Shown one piece after another: positions 10,822 to 22,291 of a stretch of DNA of 64,000 nt (the stretch's first letter is position 1; each line of letters opens with the position of its first letter). Source of the DNA: Stereocaulon alpinum (Eukaryota; Ascomycota; Lecanoromycetes; Lecanorales; Stereocaulaceae); NCBI GenBank assembly GCA_018257865.1, contig JAEUBA010000027.1, positions 1 to 64,000 of the forward strand, read 5' to 3'. The notes under the pieces are model-generated. The model made no database searches. It was not told where the DNA came from and saw nothing but the letters and a program-made list of their open reading frames with translations. A program made the position numbers and the translations under genes.

Positions 10822-13253
10822 CTACTCTAGCTCCTTCGCCTGAGGCATGTTTCGCTCTGCATCGGGAGCGCACAAGAACCCAACGTGTTGGTAGGTAGAA
10901 TAGTGATCATCTCGAAACTAGTGAAGATTATTACGTTGTCTCCTGACCGGAAGAGATTTCATGATGGATTACACGTACAACCACTTTGCCGAAAATCCCA
11001 GCGGCATATTTGTCTGGAGGTACAACTTGCTCTGAGAACTGCATGTCTCCAAAAGGACCGAGTGGCGTAAAACAGCTTTGACGGCCTCTATCAGTGAGTA
11101 GCTGTTTTCATTAGAGGAACGTATGGATTAAGGCAAAGGTTTGAAGTTGTCCTTACTGTCAACCCAGCACATCTATTTACATTAGACCAAGATGCCTTTA
11201 TCTTGTAGAGTCTCTCGCCGGCAGCTCCATCGATAAGCATCGGCACGCCTTTCCCGTACCACGCTATATGCTTGGGTATAGGTTCTCTGTCGTCGAAGTG
11301 TGTTTGAAAGCCTTGAATTCCAGCAGATTCTCTACTAAGAAAGACCGAAAAGTGAGTAATGTGCTTCAAAGACTGAACATCCGCAGCGAATAGTATGTGG
11401 TCCATGTACGAGAAGTTGGTCTCTTCCACATGTGGGAGAGTTGACTGGAGTCCAACTGGAGGCAGAATTGGAACCCAAAGCCTGTTTTGGATAGCCAGGT
11501 CAAGCATATCTCTCGCTGATCCTTTTTGCTGTGAGGTCTCTTCCAGTATGCCTATGCCGACAACGAAGCCGTCCTATGCATATCAGCAAGGTAAGCAGCA
11601 TGTGCACAATGACTCATCGAATACCTCCGACATTTCTAGCGTCAAACCTTTTAGATCACCCTCTAATCTCCCAAGAGGAGTTCCTTCCCAAGATGAGCCA
11701 AAGGTAGATTCGTTCAGTATCTCGGGCGATGTCATCGAACTAGTGATAATTTGGAGCCCCATAATGCCCATAGGCTGCATTGTGACAACCACGCGTCTGA
11801 TGACGGCGCCAGAGTAGAAAGCAACAGATTTCGTACCTTCTTCTTCGGACTTTCCAAGCGTTTTCACATCCCTATCTCCATAGAGACATAGTCCGGTCAA
11901 GGTATCTTCACCCCTAAGACCGACAAACCTAGGACTTCTGAACTTACATGTTATACGGTGGATGGCACCCAAGGTGGAGATGTCGTCGAAGATTACGGAT
12001 GAACGACTGGATACTTTGGCGCCGTGAGCTGCGATACGCTGCTGGCAGCACAGACTTTCTTTTGCAGGAGCGGGACTGACGCTTGTATGTCGGGCCGAGT
12101 GTGAAGGGCTTGTCAACTCGATGATAAGTCTCTTTGTAAGACTAGATATACGCCTCCTGTTTTTCATGCACTCGTTGTGCGTGGGATAGAGTAACCTGTG
12201 GCAAAAGAGTTGCCAGTCTATAGGTCTATTCTGAAAGCGGCCATTTGAGAGATGAGCAGGCAACGTGATGTGGCTAAGTTCGTTTGGATATTGAAACCTT
12301 GAATGCCAGTAAGCCACTGGCAAGTGTACTGAAGCCATTAAGCGCGAAGCAAGCCGCATATTCCGGACAGATGGTGTAGGGAGGAATGATAATATATGTA
12401 CCAGGATCTCTGCAGGCAAGTGCGAGAAGGGACAGTAGCCAATGATCGAGGTCTTGATCGAGAGGGTATTCTCTTCCGAAGAGCTAAGAGGCGGGTTGAC
12501 TAATATCTGATCGATATTGCCAACGTTGTGAGGATCTTTGACCAGATAGTCAAAGTCATCCTCCTCTAGGATGCCAGCGACATTCGATGCCTCTGGCTCC
12601 GGATGTTCTCTCCACCCATCATCCCAGAATTTCTCGGCGCCTGTATAATCGTGAGTCCAGCTTGGTCTTAGACCTCGGCCATTGTCGAACAGCCTTTGTG
12701 TGGATAAGAATCTTCCTAAAACATCGAGGTCTGGTCCAGCGGAAGTGTGCTGTGGCAGCAAAGCATAGTCTTGCACGAAAATATCCCAGCATGCAGAGTG
12801 TACGGGAAAGGCCACTTCGCGATCCGAGCCCCTAGATAGCATGATTCAGTGCTAGTCTCAAAGGCCCGAAGGACTGTTCGAACCTACCCGCTGGTATAGA
12901 GGGCGACCTGAGCGCCAATGCGTCCAGAGATTGGTTGTCTACTACCAGAGTCGGTTCGGGCATCATATTCAGATGGTGGGGCATAAGCTGCACCAGGTAT
13001 GAGTCCGTACCCCACGCCAGACAGGTACCATTGTCCATTAGAACTGGTTCTTGCCTGCGCAGGGTGTTGTATTACTGATCAAAAGTTAGCTACGTATCAT
13101 ACTATGATATATTGGCACAATTTGAGTAAGAAACTTACGCAGGCGGAAATGATCTGTCCAGACTACGTCATCTTCTTCGAGGCGTTCGTGGTAGAGCTCC
13201 GTGTCTATGCCAAAGCATACCCCACAGAACGCGCAGTAGCACTCATCCGCCAT
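10822..13253 (-). CDS. F-box protein with DUF7600/jacalin-like C-terminus
   Basis: F-box proteins recruit targets to SCF ubiquitin ligases. The spliced product is 714 residues from six exons: 13253-13139, 13074-12888, 12831-11625, 11573-11157, 11101-10979 and 10917-10822. Each intron (51-64 nt) has GT-AG ends and the phases agree. The N-terminus carries a Cys-rich start (ECYCAFCGVCFG), then F-P-V-H-S-A-C-W before the F-box (FSHLPAEILVHILSFLP...VRNMRLASR). The C-terminal half ends in a jacalin-like fold (NRLWVPILPP, LIDGAAGERLYKI, LTDRGRQSCF, YQHVGFLC). No upstream in-frame ATG precedes a stop, which fixes the start. The gene is in tandem with the shorter relative downstream. The target protein is unknown. 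Confidence 0.8.
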
Positions 13254-14494
13254 GTCGACATTACAATAGGGTTGATCGTGGAGAATGATTGTTGGAGGTC
13301 CGTTAATGTGGTCGGAACAGGAGTCGACATGGTAATTGAAGCCTGTTTTGGGGGGCTAGTAGAATCTTTCATCCGGGAAGGTGGGAAAGTGCATCCTTCG
13401 CCAAGACATATCTCAGTCCCGCTCTCCTCCAGCTGCAGGATTCACTGTGTCACATGCCCGAAGCGCCTGGCTAAGTCTCACAGCCCCCCCAACGGAAATG
13501 AAACCATACTATCACAGAGCCTAGCGATCCCAGCGTGTAGGTCAATATTCCCAAGGGGTATGCAAAACGGGACTCTCCTTGAAATCTAGATCTTTAGAAC
13601 TCGAAGGACTTATCATGGCCAGGAAACTTTGGAATTATCCTGAAATAAAGTCGTTTCTACCTCTGCGAAGAACGATTTATATCAAGTGATCCTAGGACAC
13701 ATAAGAGCTTCAGTATACTGTTCCAACCCCGCCGATCATCCTTAGTCCCAAGTCCTGTCTCGACCCATTCTCAATATGTGCTCAGCATTTACTAAACCGA
13801 CTCTATGCTAAATGAGTCCAATTTCAGACTGGGAACCTTTAAGGTTAAGTTGAATGCAGTCATTCTACTACCTGGTTTTCTAATTGATAGTGGTCTTTAG
13901 CCTATTAATAGACCCATGTTTTCGTTGTTAGTTCGTAGCAGTGCTAAAGTTCTGTCTTTTCATTCAGCCATATCAGTGGTATTACTTGCCTATACGACAT
14001 CACCCGCCACATGTTCAAACTTGAGCTTTCAGACCCAACCTTGACTCCTTCCCTTAGCTTATCTCTCCTATAACAACAGGATCATTGACGCTCAAGTAAA
14101 GAGGTACCGCTCAAATGGGGGATCCCGAAGTCGAGGGTTTCATCCTTGAGCTGACAACTTTTCTCCTCGCTCCTCTTACACCACTCGTCGTCCGCAACCT
14201 TTGTTGGCCATCCAGGAGGCAGTGCAGCTGTGTGTGGTATCATGTGCAGCTTCCTACGCTTTCTCGAGGACCGAAATAACTCAAATCAACATTCAGTGTC
14301 CCAGAGCCTACCTCAAAGGATTATGTTGACGCAGAACTGGGTTTCATTGTGCCACGTTGTGTGTCCGGTCAATTCCTGTTGCAAGGGTATACTCTGTGAT
14401 GCAATAGATATATAAGACGCTGCGTCACCGTCTATGTTGTTGGACAACAATCTTAGACAAGTCCTATGAGCATATCCAATCAAACCTTTCTATC
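13254..14494. other. Intergenic region, no gene supported
   Basis: This is the shared upstream region of the F-box gene (minus) and the NucA/NucB-like gene (plus). Short open frames here, including one overlapping the F-box first exon in antisense, have no recognisable domain. A pyrimidine-rich stretch with scattered TATA-like sequence just before 14.4 kb is a plausible promoter for the plus-strand gene. Confidence 0.5.
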
Positions 14495-16187
14495 ATGCCC
14501 TCTTTTGATGTCGTCGCCCTCCTAGCACTTGCCTTTGCCCCACTCACGTCGTCTGAATTAACAGAGACTTTGACTGACGATGGGTAAGGAAACGTGATCT
14601 ACGTACCTATACCGGGAAGTACGTCTAGTGTGGTAGCTAGAATACCTATACGGACTTTGGTATACAATTGTAGATAGATGCCCCTGATATGCGAGAACTT
14701 AGCAGCTTGGGCGATTCTACTGAATAAGGCATCAGGCGGAGAGATACCGGACCCTCTCATATTGTACTTCGACTCCGATCAAACTAACAAAAAGATCCGT
14801 CATCAGGCAGCATGTGGGTGTTTCATGCACGACGAATGCCATGAGAATGGTTTAACCTATGGCAAGAATGACGGTATCGCAGTAACCTCCATAGCATCTG
14901 ACACCGTCTCACCCACTAGCATTTCGCCCACGCATTCCCCGATCCTACTCGCTGGTATGTCAATCTGCTAAGGCACCTTTCCAATAGTAAGATACAGATT
15001 AATTAAAGTCATATAGGCCCGAATCCTCCACCAAGTCAACCACGGATCCCGTCAAACAGTGTAGCCGTCACTTCTTTGCCGATGGAATCGGTTTCGCATG
15101 CGACGAGTGGCCAGCAGCGACCTTCATCGATGGTGGTGACGACGCATTGACAATATGTGCAATGCAAAGCTGGCAGGTTTACCGTGGGTTTCCCTCGAAT
15201 AGCGGCAGCAATGTTGGCAGGTGGCCACTACCTGTAGGATCGGGTAGAAGAGCCGAGCAAGATTGGTAATCTTCTTGTCACAATATTCTCCGCCAGGCGG
15301 TCCAGATCGGCAACACCAAGAACAAAGTTGGATTCGACACCGTGTACCCGTTCTCTTTCACCACAGCTGATTTGCAGTTACCAGCAGACTCGACTTCCAA
15401 GGCTTGGGTATTCATCAATCCCGCGACGACCAAACTCATCAGCAAACGTAATGTCATGGCCTCTACCACAGACCCTATACCGACACCTACTACCATGGTC
15501 ATTACTGGTGACGATGAGCTTGACAAGCGCTGATTCTTTAATGAGATGCAGCTACGTGCTTGGCTAGGAGCGCCTACCTTGACATCTCCTATTCTCGCTA
15601 TTCGCACCCAAATGCTAGTAATAATAGTTCACAATACCAGTCTTCCTTCGCAAAGAAAACTCTACCTCAACTAACGTGCTGTAATTGCAGCTCTATTTGC
15701 GCTCTTTTTCGAGTGCTCACTCCCATTCGACATTGATGGCTCCGAAGATGTCGAAGTAGGCGATCCCGGTTATGATGATTCACTTCTTAGTCAAGTGACG
15801 GCACCCGAGTGTGAGACCAAACCCCAAGACGTGCTGCAATCCGATGCACAACTATGCATTGATGAGCTTGATGCTCGGGGCGATGACCCTAGGTATGGAA
15901 ACTGCTGCGGCGGTACCCCAGGCAGCAGCTGTGACAACGGTTCGATCACCAAAGAGCAGGCCATAGTCATTAAAGGTCTGGATATGTGGAGTTACTTCTG
16001 TATGCATGGGATGCGCGCAGCTTGCAAATTATGTGGAAGGAATTATCAATACTTGCAGCGTGGGAGATCAAGTTGGGGGAAAGCAGGTACTCAACGCGGT
16101 GAATGGAAGTACGGTAGTGGGTATGGCGCCGTTATGAATGATATTCATTCGTTCGAACTTCTCATTGTTTATTGCGTGCTGGTGTAG
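14495..16187 (+). pseudogene. Secreted NucA/NucB-type nuclease gene, probably inactivated
   Basis: The frame from ATG 14,495 opens with a signal-peptide-like segment (VVALLALAFAPLTSSE). It continues through VPIPGSTSSVV and TLVYNCR-stop-MPLICEN to a Cys-rich ACGCFMHDECHENG. The NucA/NucB core at about 15,060-15,200 reads FACDEWPAATFIDGG, and a Cys-rich tail (CCGG, YFCMHGMRAACKLCG) ends at 16,187. Stops TAA (14,585) and TAG (14,675) lie in this frame, and the second falls inside a motif I take to be conserved. No splice choice I tried removes the TAG and keeps frame. The natural intron 14,955-15,016 also joins the wrong frame by one base. Stops at 15,531 and 15,672 can be spliced out (GTGACG...GCAG and GTAATA...GCAG), as can one at 15,267 with an in-phase 63-nt intron. 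If a start at 14,678 is used the signal peptide is lost. Confidence 0.6.
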
Positions 16188-16475
16188 GAGTGGCGTTCCT
16201 CTTGTTTTTCCAGCCAACATAGTCCAGAGCTCAGCGTTGTACACACGTGCTGTCATAGTAGTGGCATAAGCTGAGTGAAACATATCAAAGTAACCTGAAT
16301 TCTGTTGGCCCGTAGCATCATGTACCTCAAGCTTTGTTGCGGAGAGAATGCGAGAAGACATGAAGCGGATATTGAAACTCCTTGCCAAGGCTTTTAAAAT
16401 CCTTATGACTAGACAGCCAGACCTCATCCATGTAGTAAATTCGTTACTTCTATGACCCTTGGACCGCAAAGATTC

Positions 16476-16937
16476 CTACGTAGTACTGAAGAATGCCGGG
16501 GCGCGTTGCATAACACCAGCAACCTCATTATCACTAACAATAAATTCCCACCCTTCTTTCCCATCCTGGCCAAGCCGATACCCATAGACGTTCTCCCACT
16601 CCCAACCCTCGACCCCATTCTTCGGGAGGATCTTCCACGTCACAAAGCACATCGCACTGCTGGCAGAGACAGACTCCACTCTTGACCTTGCAAGGCGTAT
16701 ATCGTAACCTAGACCGCTTTTCTCGAACATTTCCAGGTGCTGCTCGATAATTGCTACCCATTTGTCTTGTGTAGGGAATGAGGTCTGGTGTCCAAAGACG
16801 AATGCGATTAGGCCAGGAAGGTAGTGGGCCCCAAGAGCGGCGGCGCAGGACGAGATGGTGACTTCTGGGTTCTGAGCTGTGTGCATGGCAGACGCATAGC
16901 TCTGGACATACGCCTCGGCCGAGGTCTCGCAGCTCAT
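16476..16937 (-). CDS. Small NTF2-like hypothetical protein
   Basis: This is a single-exon frame of 153 residues. It reads like the NTF2/SnoaL-like alpha-beta cone fold found in many short ascomycete proteins: an N-terminal helical stretch (AEAYVQSYASAMHT), a mid segment (LGAHYLPGLIAFVFG) and C-terminal strands (MCFVTWKILP, WEWENVYGYR, GWEFIVSDNEV). No catalytic residue set can be assigned, so I give no reaction. It is convergent with the broken nuclease gene. Further minus-strand frames at 16,068-16,469 look like shadows and were left out. Confidence 0.6.
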   Translation of the reverse strand: MSCETSAEAYVQSYASAMHTAQNPEVTISSCAAALGAHYLPGLIAFVFGHQTSFPTQDKWVAIIEQHLEMFEKSGLGYDIRLARSRVESVSASSAMCFVTWKILPKNGVEGWEWENVYGYRLGQDGKEGWEFIVSDNEVAGVMQRAPAFFSTT

Positions 16938-18290
16938 TGCGTTGTGAGGGGACTGATTTCGTTAGGATAGTGGTGAAATGTATGGTGGATGAGGCCTGCA
17001 TCACTAGGTAGGCGCTCACTACTAGTCTACTAGGGCTAGGGCTTGCTAAGGCCTCCATTCGCACTTGAGTACCAGCTAGAAACAACAACATCAATAGCAA
17101 TATTATCGTTCACCCCCAATCAGATCACTAATATTTTAAAAAATATGTATTGTATCCGGTTCGTAATTTAGAAGTAGGGCTGAGTGCTTGGTTTCCTAAG
17201 CACTGATTGCCTGCACTACCTAACACCAAGGTTTCACTTAGGGTATTCGCTTAGAGGAGCCGTCGCTAGAAAAACATGAAGGCTTCACTCTCCTATCTCT
17301 ACAGTATTCCAAGGTCTTGGTAACCCATCTTAGATCAGCAATGTATACTTGTGATCTTCGGTGATTTAGACCAGCTTACCCGCTATTGAAACCATGTAGT
17401 TGGACCGCTTCGCGTCTGAAATCAGCTCGCTCAAACCGTATAAAGCATCAGATTGATGCAACTCACCTACCTTTCGAATTTTATCAACCCACTGATACTT
17501 ATGTGCCGATTGTACTCATCTCAGAGCATCAAGACCCCTAGGGACCGTGCAAATTGATGACCGCTCGTGTGTCATCTTACTGACGAGCCTGGTGACTATT
17601 CGCCTAACCAATCTTCGAACAACAAAAGTCCTAATACTGGACAAAGCGATCAGGGTTCACTTTCTTCATTTAGCAAAATTCTTCCTCACCCTTCATGATC
17701 CTACGATTCCTCGAGTCGGGCCTCGAATGGCATTCTGCCATGGCGGGAATGCAAGCAAGTGCCTCATATCGTACAAGTTCAAGGAATCTGAAATTTACAA
17801 AACTCGATAGGAGACTTCTCTTGCATACGCTCGGATGATGTGCGGTATCGCTCCATGCTATAGGATCGTATGTGCACAATATACCGTGCGTCTTGCTATC
17901 AACATACGCAAGAGTCATTGATGGAAGACTGGGGCTGGAGAGGTTAGTAATGGGTCTATGACGCGTCAAGATCGTAAGGAAAATAAGCCAGTATGGGGAT
18001 CAGAAAACTTTCTACAACAGAGGAAAGGTGAAGAGAGTAGTACTTGAATGGCATGACATAACGGATCTTCGCCAAGCTCTTCAGGGCTGAGGGTGAAACG
18101 TCATTGACGGAAGACGCGATTAGTAGCAAATGCCGTCTACTCCGAATCTTCTGCCGTCGACATAAGATTCTGAGCATGCCACGCAAGCAATGACACCATT
18201 ACTGACACTTCTGTTCCATTGCCCACATGCATTGTTCCAGAGAAGACTTCATGTGATGTTGTCTAACATCCCTCACTCCACCGACAGAGA
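16938..18290. other. Intergenic region, no gene supported
   Basis: No frame with recognisable protein features is present. At 17,110-17,160 there is a short AT-rich patch, and at about 17,190 the sequence AGTGCTT...AAGCACT forms a small hairpin. The last 50 bases are the 5' region of the membrane-protein gene. Confidence 0.4.
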
Positions 18291-19383
18291 ATGGCAGGCA
18301 CCCTAAACAACCCTGCCCCGGCCCATTCCCTTTCTTCCCTAAACAATGGCTCCGGCACCAGCAGCCCCTCTCATCTTGGCCGCGATCTCCCCAAACTTCC
18401 TTACTCCCTGCGTGAGCATAAGAAGAACATCGCCATCATATGGACCCTGCTGGCCCTCGATGCTGCCATCATGCCGCTCGCCCTCTTTTACCCATTATGG
18501 TATGCGACCTCTCTAGAGCCGGCATATACCTTCGCTATCACGACTGGCGTTTTTGGCATAATCTCTGGATTGGAATGGGTATATAGAACTCGTCAATTAT
18601 GGAAGAAAGAGGACGTGAGACCGTTTGCCGGGACAAGGAATGGCGTGAGTCCGCCTCACCTATAACGTTTTACGTCTCACTGACTCAAGTGTGCAGTTTG
18701 ATTTCTTTCACATCAGCTACTCGACTGGCTACTTCATCAGCATGGTATACACAGTTGCCGAAGCCCAGATTTCTCTCTGCAAACCCCTCTAACAAACCTT
18801 CTACGCCAGGTCGAGCTTATCGTCGGCGCTGCTCCTCACCATCCGTTCATTCGCCTTTGTGCTATGCCCGCGCCCTCATTCATCCTCTTCTTTGGCGGCG
18901 AACTCCTCCTCTTCTCCATCTTCTCTGCCCTCAATCTACCCAACCCTTGCAAGATCTCCTCGCAGCCTAAAGGCGCGCCAGTACGACCAGGCACATACAT
19001 GGTCATTGAAGATGTTATTGCTGTGGATACTGGAGCTGGGAGAGCGTACCGCAAGGCGATTAACGACCGCTACGAGGCTAGTCCTATGTTTAGGAAAATG
19101 CTATGGCAGTTGAATTTGTTCTGGGCTATACCCGCGCTGGCTGTAGGGACAGGAGTTACTGCGGCTGTTGCAGATAACAGGGTACCACAGACTGTTGCTT
19201 ACGGAATAGGTATGATCCACTACATAAAACCCTTCTCGGCGTCTGTGATGCGCGCTGACTTGGTTGATAGGTTGGGGCGTACCTCCGCTTTGGGTGGGCA
19301 TATGGGTCTTTATCACGATACATTGGGTGCAAGTAGCACTGGGAAGAGAGAAAGACGCTTGGTGCAAGGAAGGCAGAGTGTAG
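18291..19383 (+). CDS. Multi-pass integral membrane protein, conserved in ascomycetes
   Basis: The spliced product is 304 residues from four exons: 18291-18644, 18697-18744, 18810-19209 and 19271-19383. Introns of 52, 65 and 61 nt have GT-AG ends and consistent phases. Hydrophobic segments include IAIIWTLLALDAAIMPLALF, TFAITTGVFGIISGLEW, FDFFHISYSTGYFISM, FILFFGGELLLFSIFSALNL, FWAIPALAVGTGVTAAV and PPLWVGIWVFITIHWV, giving about six to seven membrane spans. A soluble loop after the fourth span contains a charged YRKAINDRYEASP segment. The layout matches a widespread uncharacterised fungal membrane protein family. No transport or enzyme motif was seen. The unspliced frame would run past the last donor into a false tail, so the last exon matters. 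Confidence 0.8.
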
Positions 19384-20349
19384 TTGTTCCACGTCAGACA
19401 TGGCAACTGCATCAGTGTCATTGAGATCCCATCCGCGCTTCCATTGCAACCTTGAGCAGATACATCCAGTATCTCTAACACTAAGGAAGTGAGGGAGAGC
19501 TAGCAGATCGACTGAATATGCCATCAGCAAGTCAATTAGGCCGAATCAGTCCGCTTGTATTGTTGAACCTCGGAAGCACAGGCGCAAGTGGCGTTTTAAC
19601 TCCCAACGTTGAGTCGACCAGAGTTTATTGGGTAAGCAAGGAAAAGCTCATCGGTTTAAGGCCTACCAATGTCTCGAATACCCTTTCAATAAGATCTTAA
19701 AAGGGTCACTTACGCCTAGGCCAGCTTTCAGCAGTGACCGCAAGCGCATGAGGCTCAACGGCTATGGCAGCGGCACGCTCGGGCGCGTCGGATGTGAAAC
19801 AATCTGGGGATGCGGGGAAGCGAGAGTGGAAGCGATCGGACGATCGGACTCGTAATCCATCGAACCAGATACTGTTGAAGCTTGGAGTCGGCGATTCAAC
19901 TTTTCCACAGACACAAGACCCGTTCGCCACCTTGACATCAGCACGATCAAATCCCTCAGCAGGCCTGATTTAGCTGTATTCGCAGCCGATTGAATGTTAG
20001 GGCTATGTCATTGAGCTGCTCAGCGGGAGAAATCTAGCCGAATGCATGAGCGCTTAATATCATAGAGTCATGCCGGAGCTTTACTCCAGATTACGCTGAC
20101 GCTTTCGGGTGTATCCGAACGCTGCAGACTTCCAGGCTGACTCGCGCATCATGTAACATCCTTGCGAGGGAATCCTCCTCGTTCGAAAAGGAATCATAGC
20201 CGTCATTTCATATGGTCTCGTTGATGCGTCGGGCTTGACTGCAAGGGATTCTTTTTGTCATGGTGCTGTTTGACACCCGATGTTTCAGACATTGACTTGC
20301 TCTGAGATGTCGGAGGACTTCATTTCATGATCAATCCATTATGGTGATC
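19384..20349. other. Intergenic region, no gene supported
   Basis: Short frames on both strands between 19,500 and 19,980 overlap one another and carry no domain signature. I see no coding or RNA feature here. Confidence 0.4.
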
Positions 20350-20625
20350 TGAAATCGCTTATCTTCCGGATATTAAACGATCTACACTTTCCTCCTCTTT
20401 GGTCTGGTTATACATGCCATTTGTAAAGACAACGACTTGAGATCCCTTATCTCCCAGATATTCAACTCATCCACACCTTCCTCTTCTACGACCTCGTTAT
20501 ACATGGTATGTGTAAGAGGACGACTTGAAACTCCTTATCTCCCGGGCATTTAAAGCATCTACATCCTCCCCTTCTTCGGCCTCGTTATACATGGCAGTGG
20601 TTAGAAAACGACTTGAAATCTCACG
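20350..20625. repeat. 88-bp minisatellite, three copies plus a partial
   Basis: Units start at 20,350, 20,438, 20,526 and 20,614, an exact 88-bp period. Each unit begins TGAAATC or TGAGATC, continues CTTATCTYCCRGRTATT, then a pyrimidine-rich CCTCTTC stretch, and ends near GTTATACATG. Copies differ by scattered substitutions and not by length. The array ends 25 bp before the predicted start codon of the chromate transporter, so it lies in its promoter or 5' leader. Confidence 0.9.
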
Positions 20626-20649
20626 GAATTCGAAGTTATTATCAAAGTG

Positions 20650-22291
20650 ATGCAGATATGGACGCGGTATCGCGATGTGTTCATGGCCAACTGGCATGTC
20701 GGCTTTACTGCATTTGGGGGTCCCGCTGTACAGTTTCAGACTGTGAGAATGACGGCATGACTTGCGAAGGGCTCAATTGACCAGCTTGCAGTTTCATGAC
20801 AGATTTGTGACTCATTTAGGGTGGATCAATGAACCGACGGTACGGGGAATGTTCTTTATCTGGATTAGTGACCGCTAACACTATAACAGTATCAGCAAAT
20901 CTTCGCTATTACACAAGCGTTGCCTGGCTCTGCGAGTGTAGAAATGTTATTCTGTATAAATACAGTCTATGGAGGTTTCTTTGCAGGCACCCTTGCCGTT
21001 CTACTATTCGCGTGAGTAGCTTGATCGTTCGGACATTACAAAGATGACTGACGAATTTTTCAGTCTTCCTGGTGCCATTGGGATGTACGGGCTCTCAGTT
21101 GGTATAGCGAAAGTTGGAAGCACCCTTCCTAATCCCGTGTACGCCCTACTATCCGGCCTCAATGCCGCAACAGTAGGTATAATTGCACTTGCCGCCGTCC
21201 GACTTTCTGAACGAGCTATCACGGACAAAATCACCAGATTCCTAGTGTACCTCGGAGCAATAATGGGCATGCTCTACACGTCGCTCTGGTACTACCCGGT
21301 GATCATGGCTGGCTGTGGCTTGACAACATGTCTTTGGGACGCGCGCTTCTTGCATGATGCAGTAGGCTTTGTTAAAGCGTGGCGAGGGAAGCCAACTACA
21401 ACAAAACAAGAAAGTGGTGATCTGGAGAATTGCCGTTGGGTCTGCGACTCTGGATCGTCAAATCTATCCGAGCCACTGCCCCTTGCGCCACTCGCATACT
21501 CAAAGTACAACAATGAATCATCAGAGGTCAATCTTCGTCACCCACGGCCAGCGCCTTTACCATCCGAAGCCACAGTCGCAGAAGGCAGTTCCGCAGGGAC
21601 TCAGGTCAATTTCTCCTCAATGACCTGGCAAGTCAGCACCGGCATCATCGCCTTCTTCGTCGTAACTTTCATCCTGACAATAGTCCTCCACGCCGTCACC
21701 AAACAACCCTCACGTGGCTCTTCTCTCTTCTCATCTTTCTACCTAGCTGGTACGATCATCTTTGGTGGCGGTCCCGTCGTAGTTCCACTCCTTCGTGAAT
21801 ACATCGTCAGCCCAGGCTGGGTCTCACCGCGCGACTTTCTCCTCGGCGTCGCCATCATCCAATCCTTTCCAGGACCAAATTTCAACTTCGCCATCTATCT
21901 CGGCTCGCTAGCAGTTGCTGGCACGACAGTGCCCTCATATCTCGGTGCAATAATCGCTTTTGTGGCCATGTATGCGCCAGGCATGTTCATTATTGTGGGA
22001 GTCTTAGGGCTCTGGCGCATTTTGCGCGAAAAAGCATGGTTCCTTGCCATTCTGAGGGGTGTAAATGCTGCTGCTGTGGGACTGGTCTTCACAGCTGTAT
22101 ATAAACTGTGGGAGATTGGGTACCTAACAGCCGCGGTACAGGGCGGGAGTCCATTGGGAAGTGACCCGTGGCTCGTGGCGATTATGGGGACGGCATTTGT
22201 GGGTGGGGCGTGGTTTAAGATGTCGCCGCCGGTGGCTATCTTGTTGGGTGGGGTTATGGGGATCACGAGGTATGGGATCATCACTCGGTGA
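20650..22291 (+). CDS. chrA: Chromate ion transporter (CHR family)
   Basis: CHR-family proteins are membrane carriers associated with chromate and sulfate handling. The spliced product is 496 residues from exons 20650-20742, 20792-20839, 20890-21011 and 21064-22291, with introns of 49-52 nt. The first half has the family signature around FTAFGGPAVQF, then FHDRFVTHLGWI, ITQALPGSAS and LPGAIGMYGLSVGIAKVG. The second half repeats it with FILTIVL, GTIIFGGGPVVVPLL, FLLGVAIIQSFPGPNFNFAIY and LGAIIAFVAMYAPGMFI. The two homologous halves are joined by a polar linker (about residues 195-290). An in-frame stop lies a short way upstream, so ATG 20,650 is the only start. This gives an N-terminus of about 15 residues before the first domain, rather short. 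A minisatellite abuts the start. Confidence 0.88.

Noticed and set aside
15531..15674. Stops TGA (15,531) and TAA (15,672) as further proof that the nuclease gene is dead
   Set aside because: Both fall within GT-AG introns of 44 and 73 nt whose phases fit, so they do not count as lesions.
17180..17215. AGTGCTT...AAGCACT hairpin as a transposon end
   Set aside because: The arms are only 7 bp, no partner end or target duplication was found, and such hairpins are common by chance.
18599..18970. Alternative plus-strand frame of 123 codons
   Set aside because: It crosses two good introns of the membrane-protein gene and is Ser/Arg/Pro-rich without a domain; it is a shadow.
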